NCBI GenBank assembly: GCA_030674185.1
Contig: JAPXFY010000022.1
Location: forward strand, 36,076,540 to 36,140,539
Length of the DNA: 64,000 bases
Reading direction: 5' to 3'
From: Monoplex corrugatus
Lineage: Eukaryota; Mollusca; Gastropoda; Littorinimorpha; Ranellidae
The notes beneath the pieces are model-generated. The model did not search any database, was not told the DNA's origin, and saw only the letters and a program-made list of their open reading frames with translations. A program made the position numbers and the translations under genes. Position 1 is the first letter of the stretch, and each line of letters starts with the position of its first letter. This document shows, in pieces, positions 42,950 to 54,002 of this stretch.

Positions 42950-43760
42950 AAGATTACGCTTGGAAAAGAAGGCCCATTTCTTCAAAGTCCACTGAATTAA
43001 TATCTGCTGTGAAAATCATGGTAAGAAAGACCAGTTGCAGTTCAAGCGGAAGCTGCCCCATTTGACATTACTTATGAAACAGATCAGCAAATTCTGACAG
43101 ATGATTTAGGTATATGACAGATACGTACGAAATGGGGACCCAGTAATCACAGCCAAAACAAACTACGGTTAGGATGTAAATTTGTCAAGAACTTTTTAAC
43201 TGATACGCAGATGAAGGAAATAGGTTCCTCAGTAAAAGTGTTTACATGTGATGAAACGTGAGTCCATTTTATTTGACAGGAAAGTAAACAACAAGTTTTG
43301 TTTGGAAGTACCATTATGTCGTCATCTCCTGAAACAGCAAGACTGTCAACGTCTGTGGGTAAAGCCATGTCCATTTTTTTCTGTCGTATTGTTTTGAATT
43401 ACTTGGTTACAGAAGTTTGGTTCCAGACAAAACTTCTGTAAATAGTGACTGTTATTCACATTTACTTTGCACACTCTTGACACACACTATTCCACCAGCG
43501 ACTTGAACTCTATGGCCCGGCTGTGTTCTGCACCAGGATAACACTCCTGTATACATGAACCATCAAAGAATGGATACTATAGGCTCACTGGATATCAAAA
43601 CTCTCCAACATCCACAGTGTTGTCCAGATTTGAGTATTTGTGACTTCTTGATGTTTCTGACGATGAAAGATATGCTGTATGGACAAAAGGCACTAGCCCC
43701 AGGAAGAGCTAGGACTGACCTTAATGATGGCAAAATGGGAGATGTCACTTGATGGACTCG
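42950..43760 (+). pseudogene. mariner transposase relic (DD34D)
   Basis: Plus strand, with stops and shifts: DQQILTDDLGI (part of the HTH, ~43090), RTKWGP (~43130), CDET-stop-VHF where the family has DETW (first Asp, ~43250; the Trp codon is now TGA), KQQVLFGS, then VLHQDNTPVYMNH (second Asp, ~43540) and CCPDLSICDFLMFLTMKDML (~43620). The spacing from the second Asp to the D of CDF is exactly 34 residues, the mariner signature. Terminal repeats were not found. Long dead. Confidence 0.85.
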
Positions 43761-44135
43761 AGTATATTTTTCACGTGGAGACTGTCAGATGGTAAAATGG
43801 TCATCTACTGGAGGAGAGAATATTTTTAGAAGATGTGACGTCTTGGTGTATTTAATTCTTTTACTTCTGGTGTTTTCTTTTTCTTTTTTCTTTTTCCTTT
43901 TTTTTTGGGGGGAAGGGGGGAGGAGATATCACACACACAGGCTGTTTCCTGACATGTAAAGGGATGTCACGACAGTTTGTACTGGCAACGTTCTACTTCA
44001 TCTGGGTCACTGAAACATATGACACGGGCAATTTTTTTCAGACATATGCATTCCTAACTAGAGCTATTTGTCAAGGAGTCAAGATGTATAATTCGTAATG
44101 AACACCGTTTAAGCCTACTTCATTAATATATATAT
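43761..44135. other. No gene recognised
   Basis: T-rich stretch with a G run near 43905-43920, then AT-rich sequence before the RTE 3' end. Confidence 0.45.
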
Positions 44136-44355
44136 CGTCATCATCACCTCGTGCTCTGCCGCGTGGTGTTGGCGATCATAACCCTCCATGTGAATCTATC
44201 CCTTGTCGCTACATGTATATCTCCCACCTCTCTGTCCTCAGCCACCCTGCAAGTCCGTCCAACATTTTCTCCCTGGGTCTACCTGGTGCTCTGTTTCCCT
44301 TCAGCTTTCCTGTTGTGACCGGATGTTCTAATTTCTTTCTTCATGAAATGTCCTA

Positions 44356-44380
44356 TACTGAAAGGAAAAAGTTAGGGACC
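44356..44380 (+). repeat. Tc1 left terminal inverted repeat
   Basis: TACTGAAAGGAAAAAGTTAG then GGACC. Confidence 0.95.
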
Positions 44381-44564
44381 ACTTACTCAAACAAACACAG
44401 CTTCCAAATCACCAAACAAAATTGAATCAAATTTGTAACATGTTTAATTCATTATCTCTGCGATTCTTTTCCAAAATATGGTCACATTTCATTCACGCAT
44501 TACGTGTCAACAAGCTCTGAAACAACATGGGGGTCGAAAACAAAATTGGCAAGGTCCGAACAGT

Positions 44565-45593
44565 TCAGTAATGGGTGTGTCCGCCGCGTTTTGCGATGCC
44601 TTCTGCAGTCCTGTTCCTCATTGAGTTTACCAGCTTTCTGCAGACGGCCTGTGGAATGGCCTGCCATTCGATTTGCAGGAACTTAAGCAGTTGCTGCAGG
44701 TTCCTTGGGGGTGGGTGGTTCTTCCTCACTCGCCTGTCCAGCTCATCCCACAGGTGCTCGATGGGGTTAAAATCAGGGCTGCAGGCCGGCCAGTTCATCC
44801 TGGTGACACCAGCCTGCTGGATGAAGTTGTTTACCAGCCTCGCTCTGTGAGGTGTCGCGTTATCGTCCTGGAACACAGCCTGCACACCAATCTGTTGTAG
44901 AGCGGGTAGAACCAAAGGGGCGACAATCTCATCTCTGTAGCGCTGGCCCGTCAGGTTGCCAACAATGTGGTAGAGGGGGGTTCTGTGTCGAAAACTGAAG
45001 GCCCCCCACACCATGATGGAGCCCCCGCCGAAGGCCACCCTCTCCTGCACCAGACCGTTGTCGTACCGCTCACCCTGACGCCTCCACACACGAGCCCGAC
45101 CGTCCTGATGGTGCAGAGTGAAGCGGGACTCATCGCTGAACAGCACATCGGCCCATTGCTGGCGTGTCCATCTGGCATGGTTGTGACAAAACGCCAAACG
45201 AGCCTGGCGATGAGCTGCTGTCAGTCGTGGCCGTACAGCTGGACGACGTGATCGCAGACCAACTTCGTGCAGGCGTTTGCGGATGGTCTTCGTGCTGACG
45301 TTGGTGTGTGTTGCGTCCCTCAGCTGGTCCCTGATGATGTTTGCAGTGGTGCCTCGCTGCTGCAGAGCTTGTCTTCTGATGAAGCGATCTTCACGCTGTG
45401 TTGTCTTCTTAGGCCGTCCTGACCTGCGCCTCTCGAGAACGCTGTTGGTGGCCTGGAACTTCTGATGCAGCCTGACCACGACAGAATGGGACACCGCAAG
45501 TCGTCTGCCCACTTCTCGCTTGCTTACGCCGTCCTGCAGCCATGCGATGGCCCGGGCTTTGTTGAAGGTGGTCTCCTTTCGTCTGGGAGGCAT
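44565..45593 (-). CDS. Tc1-type DD34E transposase, intact
   Basis: 342 codons from the ATG at 45593 (MPPRRKETTFNKARAIAWLQ). An in-frame upstream ATG at 45689 is less likely because family members start at the basic N-terminus. N-terminal paired-like HTH: AIAWLQDGVSKREVGRRLAV, then GRPKKT as a GRRR-like hook and a second HTH (TTANIIRDQLRDA...TIRKRLHEVGL). Catalytic domain: first Asp in FSDESRFTLH, GGSIMVWGAF, second Asp in FQDDNATPHRA, Glu in SPDFNPIEHLWDEL. The second Asp and the Glu are separated by 34 residues. It catalyses cut-and-paste transposition at TA sites. The normal length and absence of lesions suggest recent or ongoing activity. Confidence 0.96.
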   Translation of the reverse strand: MPPRRKETTFNKARAIAWLQDGVSKREVGRRLAVSHSVVVRLHQKFQATNSVLERRRSGRPKKTTQREDRFIRRQALQQRGTTANIIRDQLRDATHTNVSTKTIRKRLHEVGLRSRRPAVRPRLTAAHRQARLAFCHNHARWTRQQWADVLFSDESRFTLHHQDGRARVWRRQGERYDNGLVQERVAFGGGSIMVWGAFSFRHRTPLYHIVGNLTGQRYRDEIVAPLVLPALQQIGVQAVFQDDNATPHRARLVNNFIQQAGVTRMNWPACSPDFNPIEHLWDELDRRVRKNHPPPRNLQQLLKFLQIEWQAIPQAVCRKLVNSMRNRTAEGIAKRGGHTHY

Positions 45594-45928
45594 GGTGAGG
45601 AGATGGTGGCTAGCGGAAAATCGCAGGGCTATAAAGCCTAAGTGGTGACAACAGTTCCCTCTCAAGACATCCCCCCTGCATGTGCACAACGAATTTTTAA
45701 TCTTTTCCGCCCGGGCTTGCCCACGCGCCAGCGTAAAAATGGTCCACTTCTTGCAGTTTGGCAGTTTCTGTCTCGTGCCCTAGCCAGGCCTCCGTGGTTC
45801 CCGAGCAAGTTTCAGGCTAACACAGCATTGCTCACCCACTGGTGTGTTCGGCCTGACAGCCATTTGATTTTATAAACTTAGGAACAAGGAGTTTGGCACA
45901 GATGAAGTCAGCTGGTTTTTTCGAGGGC

Positions 45929-45953
45929 GGTCCCTAACTTTTTCCGCAGAGTG
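45929..45953 (-). repeat. Tc1 right terminal inverted repeat
   Basis: The reverse complement reads CACTCTGCGGAAAAAGTTAG then GGACC. The outer eight bases diverge from the left end. Confidence 0.95.
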
Positions 45954-45959
45954 TATAAA

Positions 45960-48502
45960 TGTTGCTTGTCTTTTCCTAATCTTCTTTATCAATGATCTTC
46001 TTGTGTCTGCCTCCTTCAAGACTGTCTCGTTTGCTTTCTTTGCTCTCCATCATTCTTCTTAAAAATTCACATTTCAGTTGCCCCAATTTTGTTCTAATTT
46101 TGCGTATTGACTGTCCACGCCTCACAACTGTACAACAGTATCGGTTCTATATAACACTTAAAAACTCTCTTCCTGGTGTTAATTGATAGTCATTTGTTGG
46201 TAAGAACACTTTTCATCTTCTTGAATACTGCCTAAGCTCGGGCGATTCTGTTGGCTATTTCTGACGTACATCTGCCATCTGGTGAGATTACGGCTTCCAG
46301 ATAGTTAAACTTATCCACCTGTCTCAGAGTTGTGCCATTAGCTGTTATTTTGCATGAAGGGATTTCTAGTTTTTTTACTGATTACCATGACTTCAGTCTT
46401 CTTGCTATTTAGCTCCTGCCCTTTATTTTTGCTTTCTGTTGCTATCATGTTCACAAGATTTTGCTGGTCTTTTTTCATTTTCTGCAATTAGCAAGGTATC
46501 ATCTGCGTAACGAATGTTGTTCATCATTTTTCCTCCAACATTTATCCCAGGGCATTCTTCTAGGTTCCTCATGATGGTTTTGCTGTAAAGTGAAAACAAA
46601 TCTGGTGACAGAACACAGCCCTGCCTAACCTCTCTTTTGGTATTTTGGAAAGAGCTTATATTGTTTTCTATTCTCATTGCTGCTGTTTGTTCCTACTACA
46701 TGTTTCTGATTATTCTTAAGTCTTTTCCATCGGTATCGAGTCTTTCTAGTTGTTTGATCAATTCTTCGTATCTTACCCGACTGAAAGCTTTGGTATAATC
46801 AACAAAGCATAAATATAAATCATTATTCAACTCGACTGACCTCTCTATGATAGTTCTTTGGATGTATATGGCATTTACAGTTCCTTTCCCTTTGACAAAT
46901 CTGCACTGCTCTTCTGCTGTTTCTCTTTTGATTCTGTTCCTTGTCCTCATTATGATTATTCTTAATAGAATTTTTGTTACATGACTAATCAAGCTGATTG
47001 TAGGATGGAGTTCGCATTCTTTGAAAGTGCAATAAAAACTGATTTTGACATATCTTTGGGGATTTTTCCAGTGTCATAAATTTTATTTAGGAGGACTGTT
47101 ATATTATTTCTGTAGTAATAGTGTCTGGTTCTGGGGATTTTCCTGGTTTTATCTTTTTCGATGCTGCTCTAACTTCATCTTTCATTATGGATGGTCCTTC
47201 AACGTTCTTTTTTTATAATGTTTTCGTTTCTGTCATCGTTAAAAAGGTCTTTAATGTACTCTCCCCATCTATCTAATATTTTGTCTTTTTCCATAATAAT
47301 CGTACCATCTTTCCATGATAATCAACCATTTGATATCCACGTCTTTTTGATGCAGGAATTTCTTCAATGTTTCTGTACATACATTGAGGATGTTTTGTGT
47401 CGATCTTCTATTTCTTTGCACTTTGTTTCCAGCCCAGCTTCTTTAGCTTCATTGCAGCTATTCCTGATTTCCTTGTTTATCTTTTTGTGTTCTTCGTCTT
47501 TTCCTTTTTGCCTTCCTCCATTCTTCCATCAAGCCTATGATTTCTTCTGTCACCCAGTTCTTTTTTGCTTTTCTTTCAACTCGGGATTTCTTCACAAGCT
47601 TCATTTATCAAGTTTCTCAAATTTGTCCATTCTTCTTCACTGTCACCAGCGTCCTCCAGAGCACTGAATTTGTTTTGAACATGTATGTTAACTTTTTCAC
47701 GAGTCGATTCATCTGTCTTTAAGGGTCCAAGATTTAGTTTGATGTTGCTTTTGGTTTGTTTCCTTTTCCTTAATTTCAGCCTAAATCTTCCCACTACAGG
47801 ATTGTGGTCATGTTGCAGTCTGCTCCTGGTAGTGTCTTTGCTATCAGTAAAGAATTTCTAAATCTTTTATTGATAAGGATGTAATCAATTTGATTTTTTG
47901 TGCTATCTCGTGGATTCATCCATGTCCATTTTCGTCTGTTAGGCTGCAAAAATCAGGGGTTACCTATTATGACTTCATTTATTTGTGCCCAATCAACAAG
48001 GTTCTCTCCCCTTTCATTCTGTGAGCCAAGGCCATGAGGTCCAACTGTATCATCCATTCTCTCTCTCTCTCTCCATTTTAGCATTAAAATCTCCCATTAT
48101 TACTGTAATATTCTGTGATTTGCATTGAACCTTGGCTGTCTCTAATACTTCATAGAAGTTGTCAATTTCTTCCTCAGTATTTGCGGATGTTGGTGCATAT
48201 ACTTGGTGTTGATATCAAATGGCTTGCCGTCCAACTTAACTAATAAAACTCGGTCTGACGCATCCCAGTATCATTTGACAGACTTTGACTTGTCCCTTTC
48301 CATTATGATGCCTACTCCTCTCTCATGTGTGTTTCCACCAGAATATGTAATTGTATGCTTACCTGATGTAATCATGCCTGCCCCCTTCCATCTCATTTCC
48401 CCTGGTCCTAAAATAATAATGTTAACCCTTTCCATCCCCATCTGGACTTTTTCCAATTTCCCCCTTTGCAGCAATGTCCTTACATTCCAAGTTGCAATTA
48501 TG

Positions 48503-48506
<4 letters not shown>
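45960..48506 (-). pseudogene. RTE endonuclease-reverse transcriptase (copy 4), degenerate
   Basis: Minus-strand blocks: IATWNVRTLLQRGKLEKV (~48505), ILGPGEMRWKG, EN core (48200-48010), linker block (47794-47576), RT start (SHVTKILLRIIIMRTRNR, ~46985), FVDYTKAFSRVRYEELIKQL (catalytic Asp, ~46805), REVRQGCVLSPDLFSLYS (~46620), and RYADDTLLIAENEK (~46515). The C-terminus lies beyond. It is the best template for aligning the other copies because it spans the sites where copies 1-3 are broken. Confidence 0.9.
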
Positions 48507-48588
<82 letters not shown>

Positions 48589-48610
48589 CATGTATATATA
48601 TGTATAAATA
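48507..48610. repeat. (CA)n(TA)n compound microsatellite
   Basis: CA repeats to ~48550, then TA repeats, then ATACATGTATATATATGTAT palindromic AT sequence. Confidence 0.95.
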
Positions 48611-48663
48611 TGTTCGTTCGTTATTTCTTTTAACGTCTGTTCACATATGTGCTTTTAGACGAA
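48611..48663 (+). repeat. 53-bp hairpin-containing dispersed unit, copy 2
   Basis: Begins GTTCGTTCGTTATTTC and ends TTTAGACGAAT. Perfect inverted copy of 37951-38003, again with microsatellite on both sides. Confidence 0.9.
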
Positions 48664-48795
48664 TATAAATATGTATGTATATATATTTATACATGTATAT
48701 ATATGTATATACATAGGCCTACATACATACAAACATACTCACACATATACATATATATGTATGTGTGTGTGTGTGTGTGCACGCACGCGCGCGCA
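48664..48795. repeat. AT-rich TATGTATA / (TG)n / (CG)n low-complexity tract
   Basis: TATATATG-type repeats, then TG and CG runs. Confidence 0.9.
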
Positions 48796-48840
48796 TGGGC
48801 ACGAATGCATTGATATATGTACTTAATTTTTTTTCTTGTT

Positions 48841-48925
48841 GAAGTGCTATAGTTTGAAATGGATTATAGCCCTGATGTGGCTCTACGCAGTCGGCTGGGC
48901 TTCAAACAAAAATAACAGTAATGAC
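48841..48925 (+). repeat. Dispersed repeat tail, copy 2 (AGCCCTGATATGGCT family)
   Basis: GAAGTGCTATAGTTTGAAAT then TTATAGCCCTGATGTGGCTC and GCAGTCGGCTGGGC, followed by AAA/AAC-rich sequence. It resembles 50747-50837. Confidence 0.8.
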
Positions 48926-48957
48926 CATGTGTGTGTGCGTGTGTGTGCGTGTGTGTG

Positions 48958-49000
<43 letters not shown>

Positions 49001-49013
49001 TGCGTGCGTGCGT

Positions 49014-49058
<45 letters not shown>

Positions 49059-49060
49059 CA
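48926..49060. repeat. (TG)n microsatellite with GCGTG interruptions
   Basis: TG and GCGTG repeats. Confidence 0.95.
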
Positions 49061-50746
49061 TTTTTGCCTTTATATCTCACCTCAGCTAGTTTCCCGTCAT
49101 CCGGAAGTTCTCTCTCCTCCTTCGTACCTTCCCCCTGACCCTCTCCCTGCTCCGACCATCTCCCTTCTCTCACAAATGTAGACACCTACATCCACCCATC
49201 CACCCACCCACTCACTCCCCCTCCTTCACACACCCTCACCCTGCCGTTTAGGCACTATCACCTGGCCCCCTTCCTCTCCCGCCCCAGCCACCAGTATAGG
49301 TTGATGGAAAGTACCAGAAGAGGAGACAGCTAATCGATCCGTTGAGCCACCGGGGAGCTGCGGGCTCCGTCTGGCAGTCGAGTCGTTAAGTTGTGTGTAG
49401 GCACCCCGGTCCGCTCTCCTGATCTCACTCACTCGCAGCTTAGACCTGCAGCTCAGGGACAAATGGTAGCCACAGTCAAGAATCTGTAAGAAATACACCC
49501 GTAAGAACACCGGCTGTTTGGGAGCGAGTGTTTTAACAACGTAATACTGTTTCAAAAATCCCCCACCCCGGCACCTTTTCATAGAAACATTTTCGGGTTG
49601 AGCATGAACGAGCGTACTTAACAAATGGACAGATGAACAGATTTATGCCCTGCCGAATCTACCCAGCTGTAAACAGGTCCCTGTCCCTGTTCAAAGATGG
49701 GGGAGGTAAAACAAAGTAGAGCAAATGATCACAGCTCTATAATTCTGATCCCAAGAAAACTGTAGTCAAACAGTCCATTCTCCAGAGACTGCTCAGGTTG
49801 CAGGAAAAAAACTTTATGTGACCTATACCCTACAACCTCAAATCACAGTCATGCACTAAATTTTCTGGGGGGGGGGGGGGGGTTCCCCCTTGATGTGTGA
49901 CGTTTTCAGGTTTTCGTTACCTGGTTGTCTGGCTAAATATGAAAATTCAGCTAATCTAAAAAAAAAATCAAAATTATACCCTATTTGACATTGTATTTCA
50001 TATTATTACATATCAGTAACAGTGAAATATCTGCCCGCAGTGTAGCCTTGCTGCACAAGCAAATATAGAGTGAACAATCATAGTATAATGTGAATATACT
50101 GTAAGCGACCAGAAATACACTGCGAACAACCATCATAACAAAAAGCAGAAGATGTGAGACAGCAGTGCGCTGAAGGCAAAATCAACACGTGGCTGAAATG
50201 GTCAGTCCATTGCCTCCACGTACAGCAATGTCTACATCGGGACATCTGCCAGTGGTGTCATTAATGCAGCTGAAAGGTCAGCCATTTTCACATTCTGTCG
50301 TAGGACAGTGGCATGACATTGTCGGCTTCCATGGGAACCGATAGAAAATAATGTCAAATCCTTCAGTGTCTACTGTCTGAAGGTTGTAGTCAAATTTCAA
50401 TAGCCTCGAGCGTGCGTTAGCCAATCGTGTAAAACGTCTCTTTTATTGACGTGTTTCCATTATCTTTCTTGTTCACTTTTTAACAATGACACCTTTCGAG
50501 CACACAGCAGTCAATTGTTGTTGAGTTTTATCCTGCATACAGCTTTGAATTACACCACTTCACCAGGATACAGGAAACAAAGCATTGTAAAGTAAACTAG
50601 GCAGCGATTACAACATATACGGACAGGGGGATCTAAACGGAAAGTTCAGGTTGTCCTGTTTCTGTGTTCAGAGTAGTAGGTATCTCCTTAGATTATGCGT
50701 GCGAACTGATATGCGAACTGAATTTTCTTTTCCTTTTTTTCCCCCC
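49061..50746. other. No gene recognised
   Basis: GC-richer at 49080-49480 (CCCACC-rich), then AT-rich, with a G16 run at ~49867-49882. Frames up to ~130 codons lack recognisable domains. Confidence 0.45.
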
Positions 50747-50837
50747 GTTGAAGTATTGTATATGTTTTGAAACGGTTATAGCCCTGATAAAGCTCAACGC
50801 AGTTGGCTGGGCCTTAAATGAAAATAACAATAACGAA
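50747..50837 (+). repeat. Dispersed repeat tail, copy 3 (AGCCCTGATATGGCT family)
   Basis: GTTGAAGTATTGTATATGTT, TTATAGCCCTGATAAAGCTC and GCAGTTGGCTGGGCCTTAAA, followed by AAATAACAATAACGA. A T-rich stretch precedes both this copy and copy 2. Confidence 0.8.
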
Positions 50838-51984
50838 CAATGCTTTCTAAAAGTAGAGCGCTCATTCTATATCAGACTCTTGTAGAAAAACACGCGACAC
50901 TCGAATACAACATGCGGCACATTGCATCGTCGTATGACGGTGCCTGACTCAGATGTGCCCCTTACGCCAGTGCTTGGGGATTGAAACAAGAAAGTCTCTT
51001 TTCTGCAGGTCGCTGCTGTCAACCACTGCTTCCATCAGCCGTCTTTATAATTCTGATGCCACAAGTCAAAGCTGGCTGTGTGAGTGGGGTGTGGTGGAAA
51101 ATGAAACATCAGGGCAGTATGTGTGGAAGCTGATGAAGTAATCTGATGGGGAAGCATGGGTGTGTAGCTAGCTGGAGGTTTAAGTGCTTGTTGGGGGAAG
51201 GATGCAACCCGTTCATTATGTCTTCCAGAGAACCCAGCCAGACGTATAGCCGAGATCAAAGATGCTGATCTTTGCTGAAATTTTGTAAAAAAAAAAAAAA
51301 AAAAGGGGGGGGGAGGTATAAAGATGGTGATGATGAACACCTGAGGACAGAAGGTAGTAACGGTCATGGCGGCAACAAAGATGTTGATGGCAGTATAGCC
51401 ACCCCGTCCACTCTGCCATCACTTGGCCTGCTAGTAATAAATCTTTTTTGATCTTTGATCCAAAATCAGGCCCTCTACACAACACAGAATTAGGAGAGAA
51501 TCCCTGTTAATTTCTCCTCCTAACTTCCATTTGCTGAAGCATTTGCACCTGACAAGTCACGAAGTTCTAATAAAATCTGTCTTGTAAAACTGAAAGCTTT
51601 GAGGAAAATATGAAAAACTATACACATTCAAGTACATGTGGGTATGACTCTTTGTTCCACCGTATCCGCTGTAACCACATAAATCATGTTACGTTTTAAC
51701 CCTCCGACTTAACAATCAGCTAACCAACTGACTAACCAACTGAACATCCACCCTTCCAATCATCCAGCCATCCAACCAATCAACTAACTGACGAGTTGTC
51801 TTCCGTACGAGACTTGTTTTAGCATTCGAGATATTGTGAAATATATTTAGATATAAAAAATTGGATGACAAATTCAAACTGAATGAGGACTAAACAAACC
51901 CTCGTCATCACATCAAAAAGACAACATTGCATTCACACTTTCAGTTAGAGCTTTTCTTGCTGCCCACAGAAGGCTCAAAATTCT
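50838..51984. other. No gene recognised
   Basis: Unique sequence with an A18-G9 homopolymer junction at ~51287-51313. Confidence 0.45.
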
Positions 51985-52215
51985 GCTTGAACAAAGCTCG
52001 CCACTATAATCATCTTCAGCCCCATCTTCACACCTTTCATTGGCTTGCAATCCAAAGCTGCATAGACTTCAAACTTTCAACTTTCTGATACAGAATTGTC
52101 TCAAAAACCACCCTGGCGTATATTTCTGATCTCCTTACCATTTATACTCCTTCTACACAACTCTGGTCTCTTCAGATAAACGCATTCTCTGTTCCTCATG
52201 TGAAAGACTAAAACT
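51985..52215 (+). pseudogene. Small L2-type RT C-terminal scrap
   Basis: The plus strand reads FHWLAIQSCIDFKLSTF then RIVSKTTLAYISDLLTIYTPST, matching the LHWLPVxxRIxYKL...YTPSRxLRS block of the L2 copies at 11572, 31438 and 59071. About 230 bp, with one stop. Confidence 0.75.
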
Positions 52216-52247
52216 TCTCGAGATGTTGTTCTACTTGAATCTTCATT

Positions 52248-52388
52248 ATTGTTATGATTATGATTATGATTATGATTATGATTATGATTATGATCATCAT
52301 CATCAGCAGCAGCAGCAACAACAGCTGCTGCAGCATTAGTATGTTATTATTAGTAGTAGAAGTATCATCATCATCATCATCATCATCA
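52248..52388. repeat. (GATTAT)n, (CAG)n and (CAT)n tracts
   Basis: Six to seven GATTAT units, then CATCAT/CAGCAG, then TAGTAG and CATCAT triplet runs. Confidence 0.92.
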
Positions 52389-52518
52389 CACATCACACAT
52401 CAGGGAGGGTCACACTCAGAGCTTTCGACTGGAAGACTGACGTCATGACCATCTGGCCATCACTGCGTCGTTTGAGATGCCAGAGACAAGCTGCTACTCA
52501 AGGTGTTCGGAATGAACT

Positions 52519-52519
<1 letters not shown>

Positions 52520-52588
<69 letters not shown>

Positions 52589-52592
52589 TCTC
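52520..52592. repeat. (CT)n microsatellite
   Basis: Nearly pure CT. Confidence 0.95.
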
Positions 52593-53284
52593 AATCAAGG
52601 GTCCGCTACATATCGGCAAGCGCACTTACATACGGTACAACTTCATCAACTGTTACAGTCAGCGTCTCACATTGCCAAAAACAAAACAAAATGACCGTTG
52701 GTGACCAAAGAATCACAAAACACTGCTTCAAAACAAAGTTTTTGTCAAAAACAGCCGAAAACAACAAAGTTGCCACAAAACGAACCGTTTGTGGATATAA
52801 AGAGACGAAAACAAACATATCCAAATCAATACAAACGTACACACAACTACTCAATTATCTTCCAAACGAGCATTCACTGATCAATACCCTGTCAAACAAT
52901 AATGATATGAATAGTCATACAACTCAAAGGTCGGAATAAAATGAAACAAAGTCAACAACCAGTGGAACCAACAACCGCCTCTCAACAACTTCTACAAGCT
53001 CTCACACTGGTACAACATGTTCTCACACCCCATGTTTTATCTCTCTATTCTTTATCAACCTAATTTCCCGAAGCACGATCATTTTGTATACAACCGATCT
53101 CAACCGCCAAATGCACTCCTCCCAAACCCATGATATGCCACATCTTCATATGTCAAGTCTCTTCTCTAGTCTGCGAAGCATTTTAATCACTTTTATTTAA
53201 CTTCTAGTAATGTCATCCTAACAATTCGTTTACTTATTTTCTTTTACTCACATACCTGCTTTTCATCACCCTTGCCGTGCTTCT
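52593..53284. other. No gene recognised; may include LINE 5' UTR
   Basis: A-rich then mixed sequence with a short ~165-codon frame starting in the CT tract. No domain. The last part may be the leader of the LINE that follows. Confidence 0.4.
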
Positions 53285-54002
53285 TTGAGTATGAATATGC
53301 TACGAATAGGTCATCTGAATGTATGCTCTCTACTCAACAAAATACTAGATGTTGCTGACTGTCTTCATAATTCCAACTCAGTTTACCACTTATTTGGTAT
53401 GACTGAATCACGACTGAATTACGTTTCTAACGTTTTTTGTCAACATTGCAGACTACAGCATGATAAGGAAAGATCTTCAAACCCCAGGCCACACCGACAT
53501 TGCTGTGTACATCCATTACGGCATAAATGAACAAAATGCCCCAAATTACCGTCGTTGCTAAATAAGAAGCTGTGTCTCACAGACACAGAAATTAAAAGCC
53601 AACAAAATACATATAGAATACAAAAAAACTAGAAACATAGTAAAGAACATGGTAAGAAATACAAAACAAATCTGTCTTCTTTCTTCAACAAACTCATTGA
53701 AGACCAAAGAGACACATCAACAACTTGGCGAACTCTGAACGTATTCACTAAGGGTTCTCTTTGAAATGCACTAACATTCCACAGCAACTGACCGCCAACG
53801 CCTTTAATGAACATGTCTTATCTGTGGCTGAAAATCTAACATTAACTGAAACGGATAAACCACTTTATAAACATAACAGCTCGTCCAATTTTGCCAAGAG
53901 AAAAATAAAACAAATGATTAATTCCTCATTCCTTTCATCACCGTTCCAGAAGTCGGAAAATACATTTCCAATACGAGGGGTAATAATTCATCTGTACTGG
54001 AT

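Larger units (their letters stand above)
44356..45953 (-). mobile_element. Complete Tc1-type transposon with TA duplication
   Basis: A 1598-bp element with ~25-bp imperfect terminal inverted repeats whose inner 17 bases are identical (GGAAAAAGTTAGGGACC). TA flanks both ends (44354-44355, 45954-45955). Removing it joins AAATGTCC-TA-TAAATGTTG, which matches the uninterrupted sibling LINE at ~25910-25925 (AAATGGCCTATAAATGTTG). This gives an internal proof of the insertion site. It carries an intact transposase on the minus strand. Confidence 0.96.
44136..48506 (-). mobile_element. RTE-type LINE copy 4, near full length, carrying a Tc1 insertion
   Basis: Minus strand. The 3' end at 44136 (CGTCATCATCACC, then GTGGTGTTGGCGATCAT) and the endonuclease start at ~48505 leave ~2.8 kb of LINE after removing the Tc1 element (44356-45953). 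All domains are present in order, but with multiple frameshifts and stops. The 5' end directly meets a CA/TA microsatellite at 48507. Confidence 0.9.

Noticed and set aside
49226..49624. 132-codon minus-strand ORF in a GC-richer segment
   Set aside because: No domain or codon pattern that separates it from a random open frame in GC-richer DNA.
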